The notes under the pieces: generated by a model
Told to the model about the DNA's origin: nothing
What the model saw: the letters and a program-made list of their open reading frames with translations, nothing else
Database searches by the model: none
In this document: piece after piece, positions 17,264 to 26,129 of the stretch
Layout: each line of letters begins with the position of its first letter
How positions within the stretch are numbered: position 1 is the stretch's first letter
Assembly: GCA_038125995.1 (NCBI GenBank)
Contig: JAYPEX010000001.1
Location: 1 to 64,000, forward strand
Length of the DNA: 64,000 bases
Direction: 5' to 3'
Origin: MAG-120531 sp038125995
Lineage (GTDB): Bacteria > Bacteroidota > Bacteroidia > Flavobacteriales > Flavobacteriaceae
Program-made: the position numbers and the translations under genes

Positions 17264-18138
17264 TGAAAGTAGCCTTATTCGGACATAAAATAGAAGAGAG
17301 TGATTCTCATTCAGTTTTAGAATTTTTAAAAGCACTGAAGAGTATCGATGCTCAAGTTGCTTTTGAATCGGTCTTTTTAGATCACTTAAAAGATCACGAC
17401 TGTCCAATTGAAGCTGATGTATTTAAGGCTGAAGGAGGCTTGGATCAATCCTTTGATCTATTTGTAAGCTTTGGAGGAGATGGAACCATGTTGAGAGCGG
17501 TGACCATTGTCAAGGATTTGGGAATTCCAATTGTCGGAATCAATACGGGTAGATTGGGTTATCTTTCCACATTTAACAAAGAAGAGGTTCAAAGAGTCAT
17601 TACTGAGTTTATATCTGGGGCTTATACCATTGAAGAACGGTCTTTAATCACTTTGGAGAATGCTTCCTCCTTAGGTTTTGACTTAAATTTTGCTCTCAAT
17701 GAAATCACTGTCATTCGAAAAGATACGACTTCGATGATTACTGTCGAAACCTACTTAGATGGGGAATATCTAACCTCTTATTGGGCTGACGGTCTTATTG
17801 TTGCTACTCCTACTGGTTCCACTGGATATTCTTTGAGTTGTGGTGGTCCTGTGATCGCCCCACTCACGCGTTCCATGGTGTTAACTCCAATAGCTCCTCA
17901 CAATCTCAATGCGCGTCCATTGGTGATATCAGAAGATACAGAAGTAAAGATTAAGGTGTCCGGAAGAGAATCTCAGCACATACTCTCTTTGGATTCGAGA
18001 TTGGCAGTTGTAGCGACAGGAACTGAATTGATCATAAAAAAAGCTGCTTTTAAAGTGAAAATGGTCAAGTTTAATTCAGAGAGTTTTATTTTAACACTCA
18101 GGAAAAAATTGCTTTGGGGAGAAGATAAACGCAATTAA
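17263..18138 (+). CDS. nadK: NAD kinase
   Basis: 291 residues. It phosphorylates NAD to NADP. The diagnostic GGDGT (residues 71-75), NTGRLGYLSTF, the NE region in FALNEITVI, and the glycine-rich TPTGSTGYSLSCGGP (about residue 184) are all present. It is the second gene of a CBS-protein/nadK pair with a one-base overlap. Confidence 0.97.
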   Translation: MKVALFGHKIEESDSHSVLEFLKALKSIDAQVAFESVFLDHLKDHDCPIEADVFKAEGGLDQSFDLFVSFGGDGTMLRAVTIVKDLGIPIVGINTGRLGYLSTFNKEEVQRVITEFISGAYTIEERSLITLENASSLGFDLNFALNEITVIRKDTTSMITVETYLDGEYLTSYWADGLIVATPTGSTGYSLSCGGPVIAPLTRSMVLTPIAPHNLNARPLVISEDTEVKIKVSGRESQHILSLDSRLAVVATGTELIIKKAAFKVKMVKFNSESFILTLRKKLLWGEDKRN

Positions 18139-18208
18139 CGTACTAAGAATCCAAAAGTGGAGTTATAGATTGAGTGAGCTTATCGTAGCGATATCTCAAC
18201 AAATTTTA

Positions 18209-18216
18209 TAAATTTG
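18209..18216 (+). promoter_or_regulatory. -7 element upstream of the DUF6089-uppS-bamA cluster
   Basis: TAAATTTG is an exact TAnnTTTG match, 13 bases before the DUF6089 gene start. It would drive the envelope-assembly cluster. No -33 TTG at ideal spacing was seen. Confidence 0.4.
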
Positions 18217-18229
18217 CCTCCTCTGTCCA

Positions 18230-18919
18230 ATGAAGTTAAAGTGGTTTTTTATATTCGTGTTTTTTAGCACTCTTGCTCCTGCTCAAGTTTTTGAAGCAGG
18301 TATTTTTCTAGGTGGCTCCAATGCGATATCAGATATAGGTCCTAGCTGGTATATCAATCCCAACTCGGAAGCCTATGGAGCACTTTTTAAGTGGAACAAA
18401 AGCTTGAGATACACGTGGAGAATTTCAACTACTCATACACAACTGATCATGGATGATGCTGTCTCTAATATTCCTGCAAGAGCAAAAAGGGGCTATCGAA
18501 ATGTGACAAGACTTAGAGATCTTACAGCTGGCCTGGAGGTGAACTTTAATTCTTTTGAACTTCATCGATTCAATGCTTCATGGACTCCTTATATAGTTGC
18601 GGGATTGAGTTATTATCAATACAAAAGCTCTTTTTATGAGGGAGCTATGGTGGGGTTTTATCCCTTAGGAGTCAAATACAACTTTGCACTTCCGCTCATA
18701 GTTGGTGTGAAATACAAGTTTGCAAAGTATTTTGTCGCTGCTCTTGAAACAGGTGTTCGCTACAGCTTTAATGATAATCTTGATGGATCTCACCCAATTG
18801 GTCCTGGTTATGAATCTTACACTTTTGGAAATACAGCGTCTAATGATTGGTATGTATTCTCGGGGATGACCCTGACGTATACCTTTGGAAAGAAACCTTG
18901 TACTCAATGTTATAATTAA
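18230..18919 (+). CDS. DUF6089-type outer-membrane beta-barrel protein
   Basis: 229 residues. A signal peptide ends at LAPAQ-VFEAG (cleavage near residue 19). The mature part alternates polar and hydrophobic residues in short strands (FEAGIFLGGSNAISDIG, LRYTWRISTTHTQL, YIVAGLSYYQY, VFSGMTLTYTFGKK), typical of an eight-strand-like barrel ending in an aromatic strand. I recognise the family as the small protein upstream of uppS in Bacteroidota. It is one base from the uppS start and so heads the uppS-bamA-ompH cluster. Its function is not known; a role at the outer membrane is inferred. Confidence 0.8.
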   Translation: MKLKWFFIFVFFSTLAPAQVFEAGIFLGGSNAISDIGPSWYINPNSEAYGALFKWNKSLRYTWRISTTHTQLIMDDAVSNIPARAKRGYRNVTRLRDLTAGLEVNFNSFELHRFNASWTPYIVAGLSYYQYKSSFYEGAMVGFYPLGVKYNFALPLIVGVKYKFAKYFVAALETGVRYSFNDNLDGSHPIGPGYESYTFGNTASNDWYVFSGMTLTYTFGKKPCTQCYN

Positions 18920-18920
18920 T

Positions 18921-19658
18921 ATGTCAGCTATGATCGATATCCATAAAATTCCTTCTCATATTGCCATTATCATGGATGGAAATGGACGTTGGGCAAAGCA
19001 ACGAGGCGAAAAGAGGACCTATGGTCATTCGCAGGGTGTTAAAGCTGTGAAACGCACTGTGGAAGCTGCAGTGGAACTGGGTGTCGAATATTTGACATTG
19101 TATACCTTTTCGACAGAAAACTGGAATCGTCCAAAACACGAAGTAGCTTTATTGATGAGATTGTTGGTCAAGTCGCTCAACAAGGAGCTCGACAGTTTTA
19201 TGAAACACAATATTCGATTGAATACGATAGGTGCAATTGAAATGTTGCCCACGAAGGCTTATAAAGAGCTTCAAAGGGTTTTAAGTAAAACCAGTTCTAA
19301 TGACGGAATGACTCTAACATTGGCTTTGAGTTATGGTTCTAGATCAGAATTGGTACATGCGATAAGAAAGATAGCGGACAACGTTAAAAATAATATAATT
19401 TCTTCTGAAAAAATTGATGAATCGATTATAAATACTCATCTTTACACGCATAATTTGCCCGACGTGGATCTGCTTATTAGAACCAGTGGGGAACATCGAA
19501 TTAGCAATTTTATGCTCTGGCAAATCGCCTATGCAGAATTGTATTTTATCAAAGAGTATTGGCCTGATTTTAGCAAGGAAGAATTGATTAAAGCTATTGT
19601 CAGCTACCAAAATAGAGAACGAAGATTTGGAAAAACAAGTGAACAACTGGACGAGTAA
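18921..19658 (+). CDS. uppS: Isoprenyl transferase (undecaprenyl diphosphate synthase)
   Basis: 245 residues from ATG 18921; the longer frame into the previous gene is not used. It makes the C55 lipid carrier for peptidoglycan and O-antigen. The catalytic aspartate is Asp19 in IAIIMDGNGRWAKQRG; YTFSTENWNRP (about residue 61) and the C-terminal RTSGEHRISNFMLWQIAYAE with its active-site R-x-x-x-E pattern follow. It lies between the DUF6089 gene and bamA (7 bases apart), forming an envelope-biogenesis operon. Confidence 0.97.
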   Translation: MSAMIDIHKIPSHIAIIMDGNGRWAKQRGEKRTYGHSQGVKAVKRTVEAAVELGVEYLTLYTFSTENWNRPKHEVALLMRLLVKSLNKELDSFMKHNIRLNTIGAIEMLPTKAYKELQRVLSKTSSNDGMTLTLALSYGSRSELVHAIRKIADNVKNNIISSEKIDESIINTHLYTHNLPDVDLLIRTSGEHRISNFMLWQIAYAELYFIKEYWPDFSKEELIKAIVSYQNRERRFGKTSEQLDE

Positions 19659-19665
19659 TAGTACA

Positions 19666-22245
19666 ATGTCAATTACTCGATTAATAACAGCGTTAGTCTG
19701 TGTTTTAAGTAGCCTAACTCTAATGGCTCAAACAGACTATGACAATGGCAAAACATACGCCATTGCTGAGCTTAAAATTACAGGTTTGCAAACCTATAAC
19801 GAGCAAACTGTAAAAACGTATACGGGGCTCAGAGAGGGAATGCCTATAACGATTCCAGGTGAACAAATCAGCGCCATTATCAATAAACTTTGGGACTTGG
19901 AGCTTTTTTCTGATATCAACTTTTATTTGAATAAGGTCGAGGGGGATCAAGCATTTTTAGAACTAGAAATCATAGAGCGTCCCGTTTTATCAGAAGTCAA
20001 AGTAGTTGGAATCAACCCTAGAAAAGTGGATGGTATTGTTGAAGATACCGATCTTAAAAAGGGTAAAAAAATCACTAAAAGTTTAATTTCAAACACCAAG
20101 AATTACCTGGAAAACAAGTACAAAGATCAAGGGTATTTGAACGCAAGGGTGATGATTGCTACTAAAAATGACACTGCTTCTACGAATTCTCAACAAGTAA
20201 TTATCAATATCGATAAAGGGGCCAAAGTTAAAATTTCAGATATCGTTTTTGAGGGTAATGAAAATTTAAAAGTAAAAAAGCTCAAGAAAGCACTGAAGAA
20301 AACCAAGGTAGCCTTTCCAGGTAGGTTTTGGAAAAAGTCAAAGTACATTCCTGAAGATTACGAAGAAGATTTAGGATTGTTAATTGATGCCTATGCAGAA
20401 AATGGATTCAGAGATGCTCGTGTTTTATCGGATACCATTACTAAAATTGGGGATGAACGCATCGGTATTAAAATTAAAGTAGAAGAAGGAAAACGTTACT
20501 ATTTTGGAGCTATTGACTTTATCGGAAACACCGTATATTCAGATAAGGATTTGAGTTCCGTGCTCGGTATTAAAAAAGGAGATACCTATAATGGAGTGTT
20601 GCTGCGCAAGCGTATTGCGGATAATTCCAAGCCCGATGGTGAAGATGTGACGAACCTTTATCAGAACAACGGATATTTATTCTCAAGTATCAATCCGGTA
20701 GAAATTGCTGCGGCCAATGATACGATTGATTTTGAAATACGCATTATTGAAGGGAAAGAAACATTCTTAAATCACGTAACTGTTGCCGGTAACGACCGTA
20801 CTAATGATCATGTGATTTACAGAGAGCTCAGAACACGTCCTGGACAGCGTTATTCTAAAGACAATATTATTCGATCGATTCGAGAATTAGGACAACTTGG
20901 ATTCTTTGATGCTGAACAAATTTCTCCAGATGTTCAAAATGCAGATCCGAACTCTGGAACTGTAGATTTACACTATGATCTTGTAGAGTCTGGATCATCT
21001 CAAATTGAACTCCAAGGAGGATATGGAGGAGGAGGTTTTATCGGAACTTTGGGATTGGCTTTCAATAACTTCTCTATGAAAAATATTTTCAATAAAGAAG
21101 CGTATCAACCAGTTCCTATGGGAGATGGACAAAATTTTGCACTTCGTCTACAAGCTTCGAGAACGTTCAAGGTGTACTCTTTAAATTTTTCTGAGCCATG
21201 GCTTGGAGGTAAGAAACCAGTTCAATTCAATATTTCATTATCTAAAACGCAACAATTCTCTTTTGATTACATTCGAAGAGATGTCGATAAATCTAGATCT
21301 TTTGCAATCACAGGGATGTCTGTAGGACTTGCAAAACGCCTTCAATGGCCAGATGATTTCTTCACCTTATCGACTGCTTTAGGGTACCAGCAATACGATT
21401 TCAACAATTATAATATAGGACTCTTTAACTTTGGAAATGGTTCGTCTAATGCTTTGACCTATACTTTTGGTCTTTCTAGAAAATCTTCTGGTCCAAACCC
21501 AATATTCCCTACAACGGGTTCTAATTTTGAATTTACTGCTAAATTATCACCTCCATTTTCTCTAATGGGTTCTAGTAAGGATTTTGCAGCTATCAAAGAA
21601 GAAAGTGATGAGATTATCGATTTGAGATCTCGAGGAGAAGCTACAGCATTGGATTTGAGAAGATTGGAAGAACTTGAAGAAGCTCGATTTAAGTGGTTGG
21701 AATTTTACAAGGTAAAAATAAAAGGAGATTGGTTTACAAGAATCGTAGATAAACTCGTTCTTAGAACCAATACAGAGTTTGGATTCTTAGGTCACTATAA
21801 CAACGATATAGGATCCGTTCCTTTTGAGCGTTTCTTCGTAGGAGGCGATGGTCTTGGAAACTTTACTTTAGACGGAAGGGATGTAGTTCAATTAAGAGGA
21901 TATGAAAATCAATCGCTTACTCCATTAGATCCGATTACAGGACAACAAGAAGGAGGAGTTGTTTACAATAAATTCTCAATGGAGTTACGTTATCCATTGA
22001 CATTAAAGCCTTCAGCGTCTATTTATGCGATGACATTTTTGGAAGCTGGTAATGCATTTAATAGTTTTAAGGAGTTTGATCCGTTTGATATGAAGCGATC
22101 CGCAGGTGTTGGGATTCGTGTGTTTATGCCAGCATTTGGATTATTGGGTATCGACTTTGGTTACGGGTTTGATTCAGACAATCAACCGGGATCTGTAGGT
22201 CCTAGCGGATGGCAAACACACTTTATTATTGGACAACAATTTTAA
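19666..22245 (+). CDS. bamA: Outer membrane protein assembly factor BamA
   Basis: 859 residues from ATG 19666, which begins the signal peptide MSITRLITALVCVLSSLTLMAQ; the longer frame back into uppS lacks sense. Several POTRA domains span about residues 25-420 (repeats of the pattern I-x-x-V/I-x-F-x-G-N, e.g. ISDIVFEGNENLK and FGAIDFIGNTVY), followed by a beta barrel ending in FGYGFDSDNQPGS...HFIIGQQF with a C-terminal Phe. BamA inserts barrel proteins in the outer membrane. The barrel has an insertion around residues 640-690 rich in E, R and L. Two Skp-like chaperone genes follow. Confidence 0.97.
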   Translation: MSITRLITALVCVLSSLTLMAQTDYDNGKTYAIAELKITGLQTYNEQTVKTYTGLREGMPITIPGEQISAIINKLWDLELFSDINFYLNKVEGDQAFLELEIIERPVLSEVKVVGINPRKVDGIVEDTDLKKGKKITKSLISNTKNYLENKYKDQGYLNARVMIATKNDTASTNSQQVIINIDKGAKVKISDIVFEGNENLKVKKLKKALKKTKVAFPGRFWKKSKYIPEDYEEDLGLLIDAYAENGFRDARVLSDTITKIGDERIGIKIKVEEGKRYYFGAIDFIGNTVYSDKDLSSVLGIKKGDTYNGVLLRKRIADNSKPDGEDVTNLYQNNGYLFSSINPVEIAAANDTIDFEIRIIEGKETFLNHVTVAGNDRTNDHVIYRELRTRPGQRYSKDNIIRSIRELGQLGFFDAEQISPDVQNADPNSGTVDLHYDLVESGSSQIELQGGYGGGGFIGTLGLAFNNFSMKNIFNKEAYQPVPMGDGQNFALRLQASRTFKVYSLNFSEPWLGGKKPVQFNISLSKTQQFSFDYIRRDVDKSRSFAITGMSVGLAKRLQWPDDFFTLSTALGYQQYDFNNYNIGLFNFGNGSSNALTYTFGLSRKSSGPNPIFPTTGSNFEFTAKLSPPFSLMGSSKDFAAIKEESDEIIDLRSRGEATALDLRRLEELEEARFKWLEFYKVKIKGDWFTRIVDKLVLRTNTEFGFLGHYNNDIGSVPFERFFVGGDGLGNFTLDGRDVVQLRGYENQSLTPLDPITGQQEGGVVYNKFSMELRYPLTLKPSASIYAMTFLEAGNAFNSFKEFDPFDMKRSAGVGIRVFMPAFGLLGIDFGYGFDSDNQPGSVGPSGWQTHFIIGQQF

Positions 22246-22248
22246 AAA

Positions 22249-23310
22249 ATGAACACAATTACAAAATCACTAGGACTGTTAATGCTGCTTTTAAGCAGTG
22301 CTCATCTATTTGCTCAAAGAGGAGTGCGTGTTGGTTTTGTGGATTTAGATTACGTACTTACCAAAGTTCCTTCCTACGATATTGCACAAAAGAACTTAGA
22401 TGCTAAAGTAGAATTGTGGAAGCAAGAGATCGCTGCTAGAGAACAGGCGATTGAGGTTTTGAAAGACGCTCTAGAAATTGAACGCGTTTTGTTAACTGAA
22501 GAACTCATCAAAGACAGAGAAATAGAGATCAATGCTGCTACTAAGGAGCTTCTTCAATACAAGCAACAGCGTTTTGGACCCACCGGTGATTTAATGTTTC
22601 AGCAAAAGGCTATTATGCAGCCAATTCAAGATGAACTTTTCTTGATTATCAAAAAAATAGGAGAGGAGAAGAAGTTTGATTTTATATTCCAAAAATCCGA
22701 TGAGGCTAATTTACTCTATTCTCAAAAGCGCTACGATTTAAGCGATATGATTTTAGATGAATTTGCAAAGATTGATCGAAAATCGAACTATGAAAAATCA
22801 GATAAAGAAATCAATTCTAAGGAAGCGGAAGAATCTGATATCAATCCAAACGAGGCTATTGAAGAGCGCGAGGTTCAAAAGAAAGAAATTGCGGATCAGA
22901 GAGCTCAGTTATTAGAAGAGAAAAAGAAGAAACAACAACAGGCTAGAGAGCAACGTCAGGCAGCGTATGAAGCTCGTAAAAAAGCCCTTTTAGATGCTCG
23001 TAATAAAAACAAATCAGAAACTGACACTACTGTCGATAAAAAGGATGAAAGTACCTCTCAAAAAGACACTAGTGAATCTAAAGCTGAAGTAACATCTGAG
23101 ACGAGTTCCAAAACAACTTCTGATAAATCGGATACCTCTAAAAAGGAACAAGAAGTTAAAAAGGACAGTGCTGTTTCTAAAAGTCAAAGCACTACTGAGG
23201 CAAAAATGGATGCTAGAGCAAAGCGAAAAGCTGAGTATGAAGCTCGTAAGAAAAAATTAATGGAAGCTCGTAAAAAAGCTGCTCAAAAGAATAAAGATTC
23301 TATATCATAA
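22249..23310 (+). CDS. OmpH/Skp-family periplasmic chaperone with a long low-complexity tail
   Basis: 353 residues. The signal peptide ends at HLFAQ. Residues about 25-180 are the Skp/OmpH core: a short strand (VGFVDLDYVL), two long charged helices forming the tentacle coiled coil, and FDFIFQKSD near the end. Residues about 185-353 are a K/E/S/Q-rich tail with no fold visible; the segment AYEARKKALLDARNK recurs as EYEARKKKLMEARKK. Skp holds unfolded barrel proteins for BamA. The gene starts 4 bases after bamA and is followed by a second, compact ompH, so this is a duplicated chaperone pair. Confidence 0.9.
   Translation: MNTITKSLGLLMLLLSSAHLFAQRGVRVGFVDLDYVLTKVPSYDIAQKNLDAKVELWKQEIAAREQAIEVLKDALEIERVLLTEELIKDREIEINAATKELLQYKQQRFGPTGDLMFQQKAIMQPIQDELFLIIKKIGEEKKFDFIFQKSDEANLLYSQKRYDLSDMILDEFAKIDRKSNYEKSDKEINSKEAEESDINPNEAIEEREVQKKEIADQRAQLLEEKKKKQQQAREQRQAAYEARKKALLDARNKNKSETDTTVDKKDESTSQKDTSESKAEVTSETSSKTTSDKSDTSKKEQEVKKDSAVSKSQSTTEAKMDARAKRKAEYEARKKKLMEARKKAAQKNKDSIS
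22962..23280 (+). repeat. Imperfect repeat in the OmpH tail
   Basis: The coding segment from 22962 (GCGTATGAAGCTCGTAAA...) recurs from 23233 (GAGTATGAAGCTCGTAAG...), each about 48 bases and encoding a YEARKK-x-L-x-x-AR-x-K unit. They flank a Ser/Thr/Lys-rich spacer. Confidence 0.7.
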
Positions 23311-23372
23311 ATATTATATTTACCAGATATAAATCAAACAAATTAAAATAAACGTTCAATATTAAAAACAAG

Positions 23373-23882
23373 ATGAGAAATTTAAAGAAGATCGCGGTTG
23401 CCTTGATGTTATTTGTGGCAGCTTCAAGTTATGTAAATGCACAGAGTAAAGTTGCGCATATCAATGTACAGCAATTACTTTCGGAGATGCCAGAGATGAA
23501 ATCTGCTGAAGCTGAATTGAAGAAATTGCAAGACACTTACAGAGCTGATATTGAAGATTCAATGACAGAACTCAGAAATAAGTATACCCTTTATTCGAAT
23601 GAGTCCTCTTCAAAAACTCAAGAAGAAAATGAAAAGAGAGCATTAGAATTACAAGGATACGAAAAGTCGATTCAAGATGCTCAAGCTGCTGCTCAACAAG
23701 AATTACAAAAAAAGCAAGCTGAGTTATTTGCTCCAATTTCTGAAAAAGCGAAGGCTGCTATCGATAAGGTTGCTGCTGCTCAAGGATTTGATTACGTAAT
23801 TGATGCAACACAAGGTTACGGTTTAATCGTTGCAAATGGTACTGATTTATTACCATTAGTTAAAAAGGAATTAGGTTTCTAA
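23373..23882 (+). CDS. OmpH/Skp-family periplasmic chaperone (compact copy)
   Basis: 169 residues. The signal peptide ends at SSYVNAQS (about residue 24). The core SKVAHINVQQLLSEMPEM, long Q/E/K-rich coiled-coil helices and the closing FDYVIDATQGYGLIVANGTDLLPLVKKELG match the Skp/OmpH family at normal length. It follows the long paralogue by 62 bases and ends at a strong terminator, closing the DUF6089-uppS-bamA-ompH-ompH cluster. Confidence 0.93.
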   Translation: MRNLKKIAVALMLFVAASSYVNAQSKVAHINVQQLLSEMPEMKSAEAELKKLQDTYRADIEDSMTELRNKYTLYSNESSSKTQEENEKRALELQGYEKSIQDAQAAAQQELQKKQAELFAPISEKAKAAIDKVAAAQGFDYVIDATQGYGLIVANGTDLLPLVKKELGF

Positions 23883-23907
23883 GAAGCACATTACAGATTG
23901 TAAATAG

Positions 23908-23935
23908 AAAAACCGCTATCAGCGGTTTTTTTATT
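23908..23935 (+). terminator. Intrinsic terminator closing the bamA-ompH cluster
   Basis: AAACCGCT (23910-23917), loop ATC, AGCGGTTT (23921-23928), followed by a T-run. It lies 28 bases past the ompH stop. Confidence 0.9.
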
Positions 23936-23971
23936 GAATATACTTGAGTTAAATTGCATGAAAAAGTGAAT

Positions 23972-24748
23972 ATGAATGCTCCTATAGGTGTTTTTGATTC
24001 TGGTGTTGGAGGCTTAACGGTCTGGAATACCTTAGTGCAATTATTGGATCATGAGTCGACGATTTACTATTGTGATTCGGCATATGCCCCTTATGGAAAT
24101 CGGTCCAAAGAAGAAATTTTAGACCGTTCCATTAAAGCGACGAACTTCCTTATAGAAAAAGGTTGTAAATTAGTATTAGTGGCTTGTAATACTGCAACGA
24201 CCAATGCGATCGCTGAATTACGTTCGTTATACGATCTTCCTTTTGTTGGGATCGAACCTGCTATTAAGCCTGCTGCACTGATGACTAAAACTGGAAAAGT
24301 TGGAGTTTTGGCAACAAAGGGGACGCTGTATTCTTCAATGTTTCACAAAACTGTTATGGACTATACTTCGGGTATTGAAATCATTACTCAGGAGGGAACT
24401 GGTCTTGTGGAAGCTATTGAGTCTGTAGAGGACCAATCAGAAGAACTCAAGTATTTGTTAGACTGCTACCTCAAACCGATGTTGGAACAAAAGGTAGACA
24501 CTCTTGTTTTAGGATGCACTCATTATCCCTATCTCATACCATTGATTGAATCCTTGTCAGCATCGAAGCTTCGAATTATTGAGTCGAGTCAACCTGTGGC
24601 TCTTCAGGTTAAAAAGCGCCTTGAAGAACAAGAATCATTAACGATATCAAATAAGCCACTACATCTGTTTTATACCACAGGATCTATAGAATTACTCAAG
24701 CGATTTGTACCAAAGGTCTATCGAGAGAATTGTTACCTTCTCACGTAA
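23972..24748 (+). CDS. murI: Glutamate racemase
   Basis: 258 residues from ATG 23972; a TTG six codons upstream is possible. It makes D-glutamate for peptidoglycan. The Asp9-Ser10 pair in GVFDSGVGGLTVW, the catalytic Cys72 in VACNTATTNAIAEL and the second catalytic Cys in LVLGCTHYPYLIP (about residue 181) are present. Its last 16 bases overlap the convergent folA gene. Confidence 0.97.
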   Translation: MNAPIGVFDSGVGGLTVWNTLVQLLDHESTIYYCDSAYAPYGNRSKEEILDRSIKATNFLIEKGCKLVLVACNTATTNAIAELRSLYDLPFVGIEPAIKPAALMTKTGKVGVLATKGTLYSSMFHKTVMDYTSGIEIITQEGTGLVEAIESVEDQSEELKYLLDCYLKPMLEQKVDTLVLGCTHYPYLIPLIESLSASKLRIIESSQPVALQVKKRLEEQESLTISNKPLHLFYTTGSIELLKRFVPKVYRENCYLLT

Positions 24749-25227
24749 GTTTCAATCGTAAAATCAAATGCGTGTTTAGCGTCTTTTGGATGGTAGAGGG
24801 ATTCAGTTTGTTCCCAAACTGTCTCATCAATAGTTGGGAAAAAGGTATCAGCTTCAAAATCCCCATTGACCTTTGTAAGTATGATTTTGGTCGCAATATC
24901 AATGCATTGTGCATAGATTTGACCACCTCCAATCACAAACACTTTTTGAAATTCTTGACACGCTTCAAGGCCCTGCTCAATAGAATGAACAACACTGCAA
25001 TTTTGATTTTCAATGGTATAGTTGAGGTCCCTGCTAATGATTAGATGCTTTCGATTGGCTAGGACTCCAGGTAAACTCTCAAAGGTTTTTCGTCCCATCA
25101 ACATGGGGTGCCCCATTGTAGACTCTTTAAAATGCTTAAAGTCGTCTGGTAGATGCCATAGGATTTTGTTGTCTTTGCCTAAGACATGGTTATGGCCTAC
25201 GGCAGCGATTAGAATCAGTTCTTTCAT
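24733..25227 (-). CDS. folA: Dihydrofolate reductase
   Basis: 164 residues. It reduces dihydrofolate to tetrahydrofolate. Marks are IAAVGHNHVLGKDNKILWHLPDDFKHFKE (about residues 7-35, with the catalytic acidic residue in LPDDF), MGRKTFESLPG and FVIGGGQIYAQ. It follows thyA by 3 bases, the usual pairing because ThyA regenerates dihydrofolate. Its 3' end overlaps murI tail to tail. Confidence 0.97.
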   Translation of the reverse strand: MKELILIAAVGHNHVLGKDNKILWHLPDDFKHFKESTMGHPMLMGRKTFESLPGVLANRKHLIISRDLNYTIENQNCSVVHSIEQGLEACQEFQKVFVIGGGQIYAQCIDIATKIILTKVNGDFEADTFFPTIDETVWEQTESLYHPKDAKHAFDFTIETYVRR

Positions 25228-25230
25228 ACC

Positions 25231-26055
25231 TTAAATAGCTACTTGTCCCTTGATGTGCGGGTGAGGATCGTAGTTTTGTAGACTAAAGTCTTCAAATTTA
25301 AATTCAAAGATGTTTTTGATATCTGGATTGATTTTCATTTGAGGAAGCGGTCTTGGTTCCCGGCTGAGTTGTAACGCTATTTGTTCCATATGGTTGTTGT
25401 AGATGTGTGCATCTCCAAAACTGTGGACAAAATCCCCATACTCATAACCACACACTTGAGCGACCATCATCGTAAATAGGGCATAGGAGGCAATATTAAA
25501 TGGAACTCCTAAAAAGATATCTGCTGAACGTTGGTAAAGTTGGCACGATAGTTTCCCATTAGCCACATAGAATTGAAAAAAAGCATGACAAGGTGGAAGC
25601 GCGGCTTTACCGTTTGCAACATTTTCTGAAAAGGAGACTGAAGTATCGGGCATCACCGAAGGATTCCATGCAGAAACCATATGTCTTCTACTGTCCGGAT
25701 TATTCTTTAATCCATCGATGAGATTTTTGATCTGATCGATTCCATCACCGTTCCAGTTTCTCCATTGAGCTCCATACACTGGTCCTAAATCACCCTTTTC
25801 ATCAGCCCATTCATTCCAAATTCGAACACCGTTTTCTTGCAGGTATTCAATATTGGTGTCTCCAGCTATAAACCAAAGCAGTTCGTGTATGATTGACTTT
25901 AAATGAAGTTTTTTGGTAGTTACCATTGGAAATCCTTCTGATAGGTCAAATCGCATTTGATAACCAAAAACACTTTTGGTTCCCGTCCCTGTTCGATCTC
26001 CTTTTTCGATGCCGTTTTCTAGAACGTGCTTGAGTAAGTCGTGATATTGCTTCAT
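25231..26055 (-). CDS. thyA: Thymidylate synthase ThyA
   Basis: 274 residues. It methylates dUMP using methylene-tetrahydrofolate. The N-terminal DRTGTGTKSVFGYQMRFDL, the active-site Cys in ALPPCHAFFQFYV (about residue 154), the QRSADIFLGVPFNIASYA segment and the C-terminal YDPHPHIKGQVAI are canonical. It is co-transcribed with folA, 3 bases downstream. Confidence 0.98.
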   Translation of the reverse strand: MKQYHDLLKHVLENGIEKGDRTGTGTKSVFGYQMRFDLSEGFPMVTTKKLHLKSIIHELLWFIAGDTNIEYLQENGVRIWNEWADEKGDLGPVYGAQWRNWNGDGIDQIKNLIDGLKNNPDSRRHMVSAWNPSVMPDTSVSFSENVANGKAALPPCHAFFQFYVANGKLSCQLYQRSADIFLGVPFNIASYALFTMMVAQVCGYEYGDFVHSFGDAHIYNNHMEQIALQLSREPRPLPQMKINPDIKNIFEFKFEDFSLQNYDPHPHIKGQVAI

Positions 26056-26129
26056 AAGCGTAAATTTAGGAATTCAATTGGTGTGAACTACAGTTGGAGC
26101 AGGTCAATTACCAACAATTTATCAACTTT

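Noticed and set aside
19597..19665. Upstream start for bamA
   Set aside because: The extra 23 residues precede a perfect signal peptide beginning at 19666 and lie inside uppS.
24730..25234. Plus-strand frames opposite folA
   Set aside because: They are shadows of the folA reading frame; folA has all family motifs.
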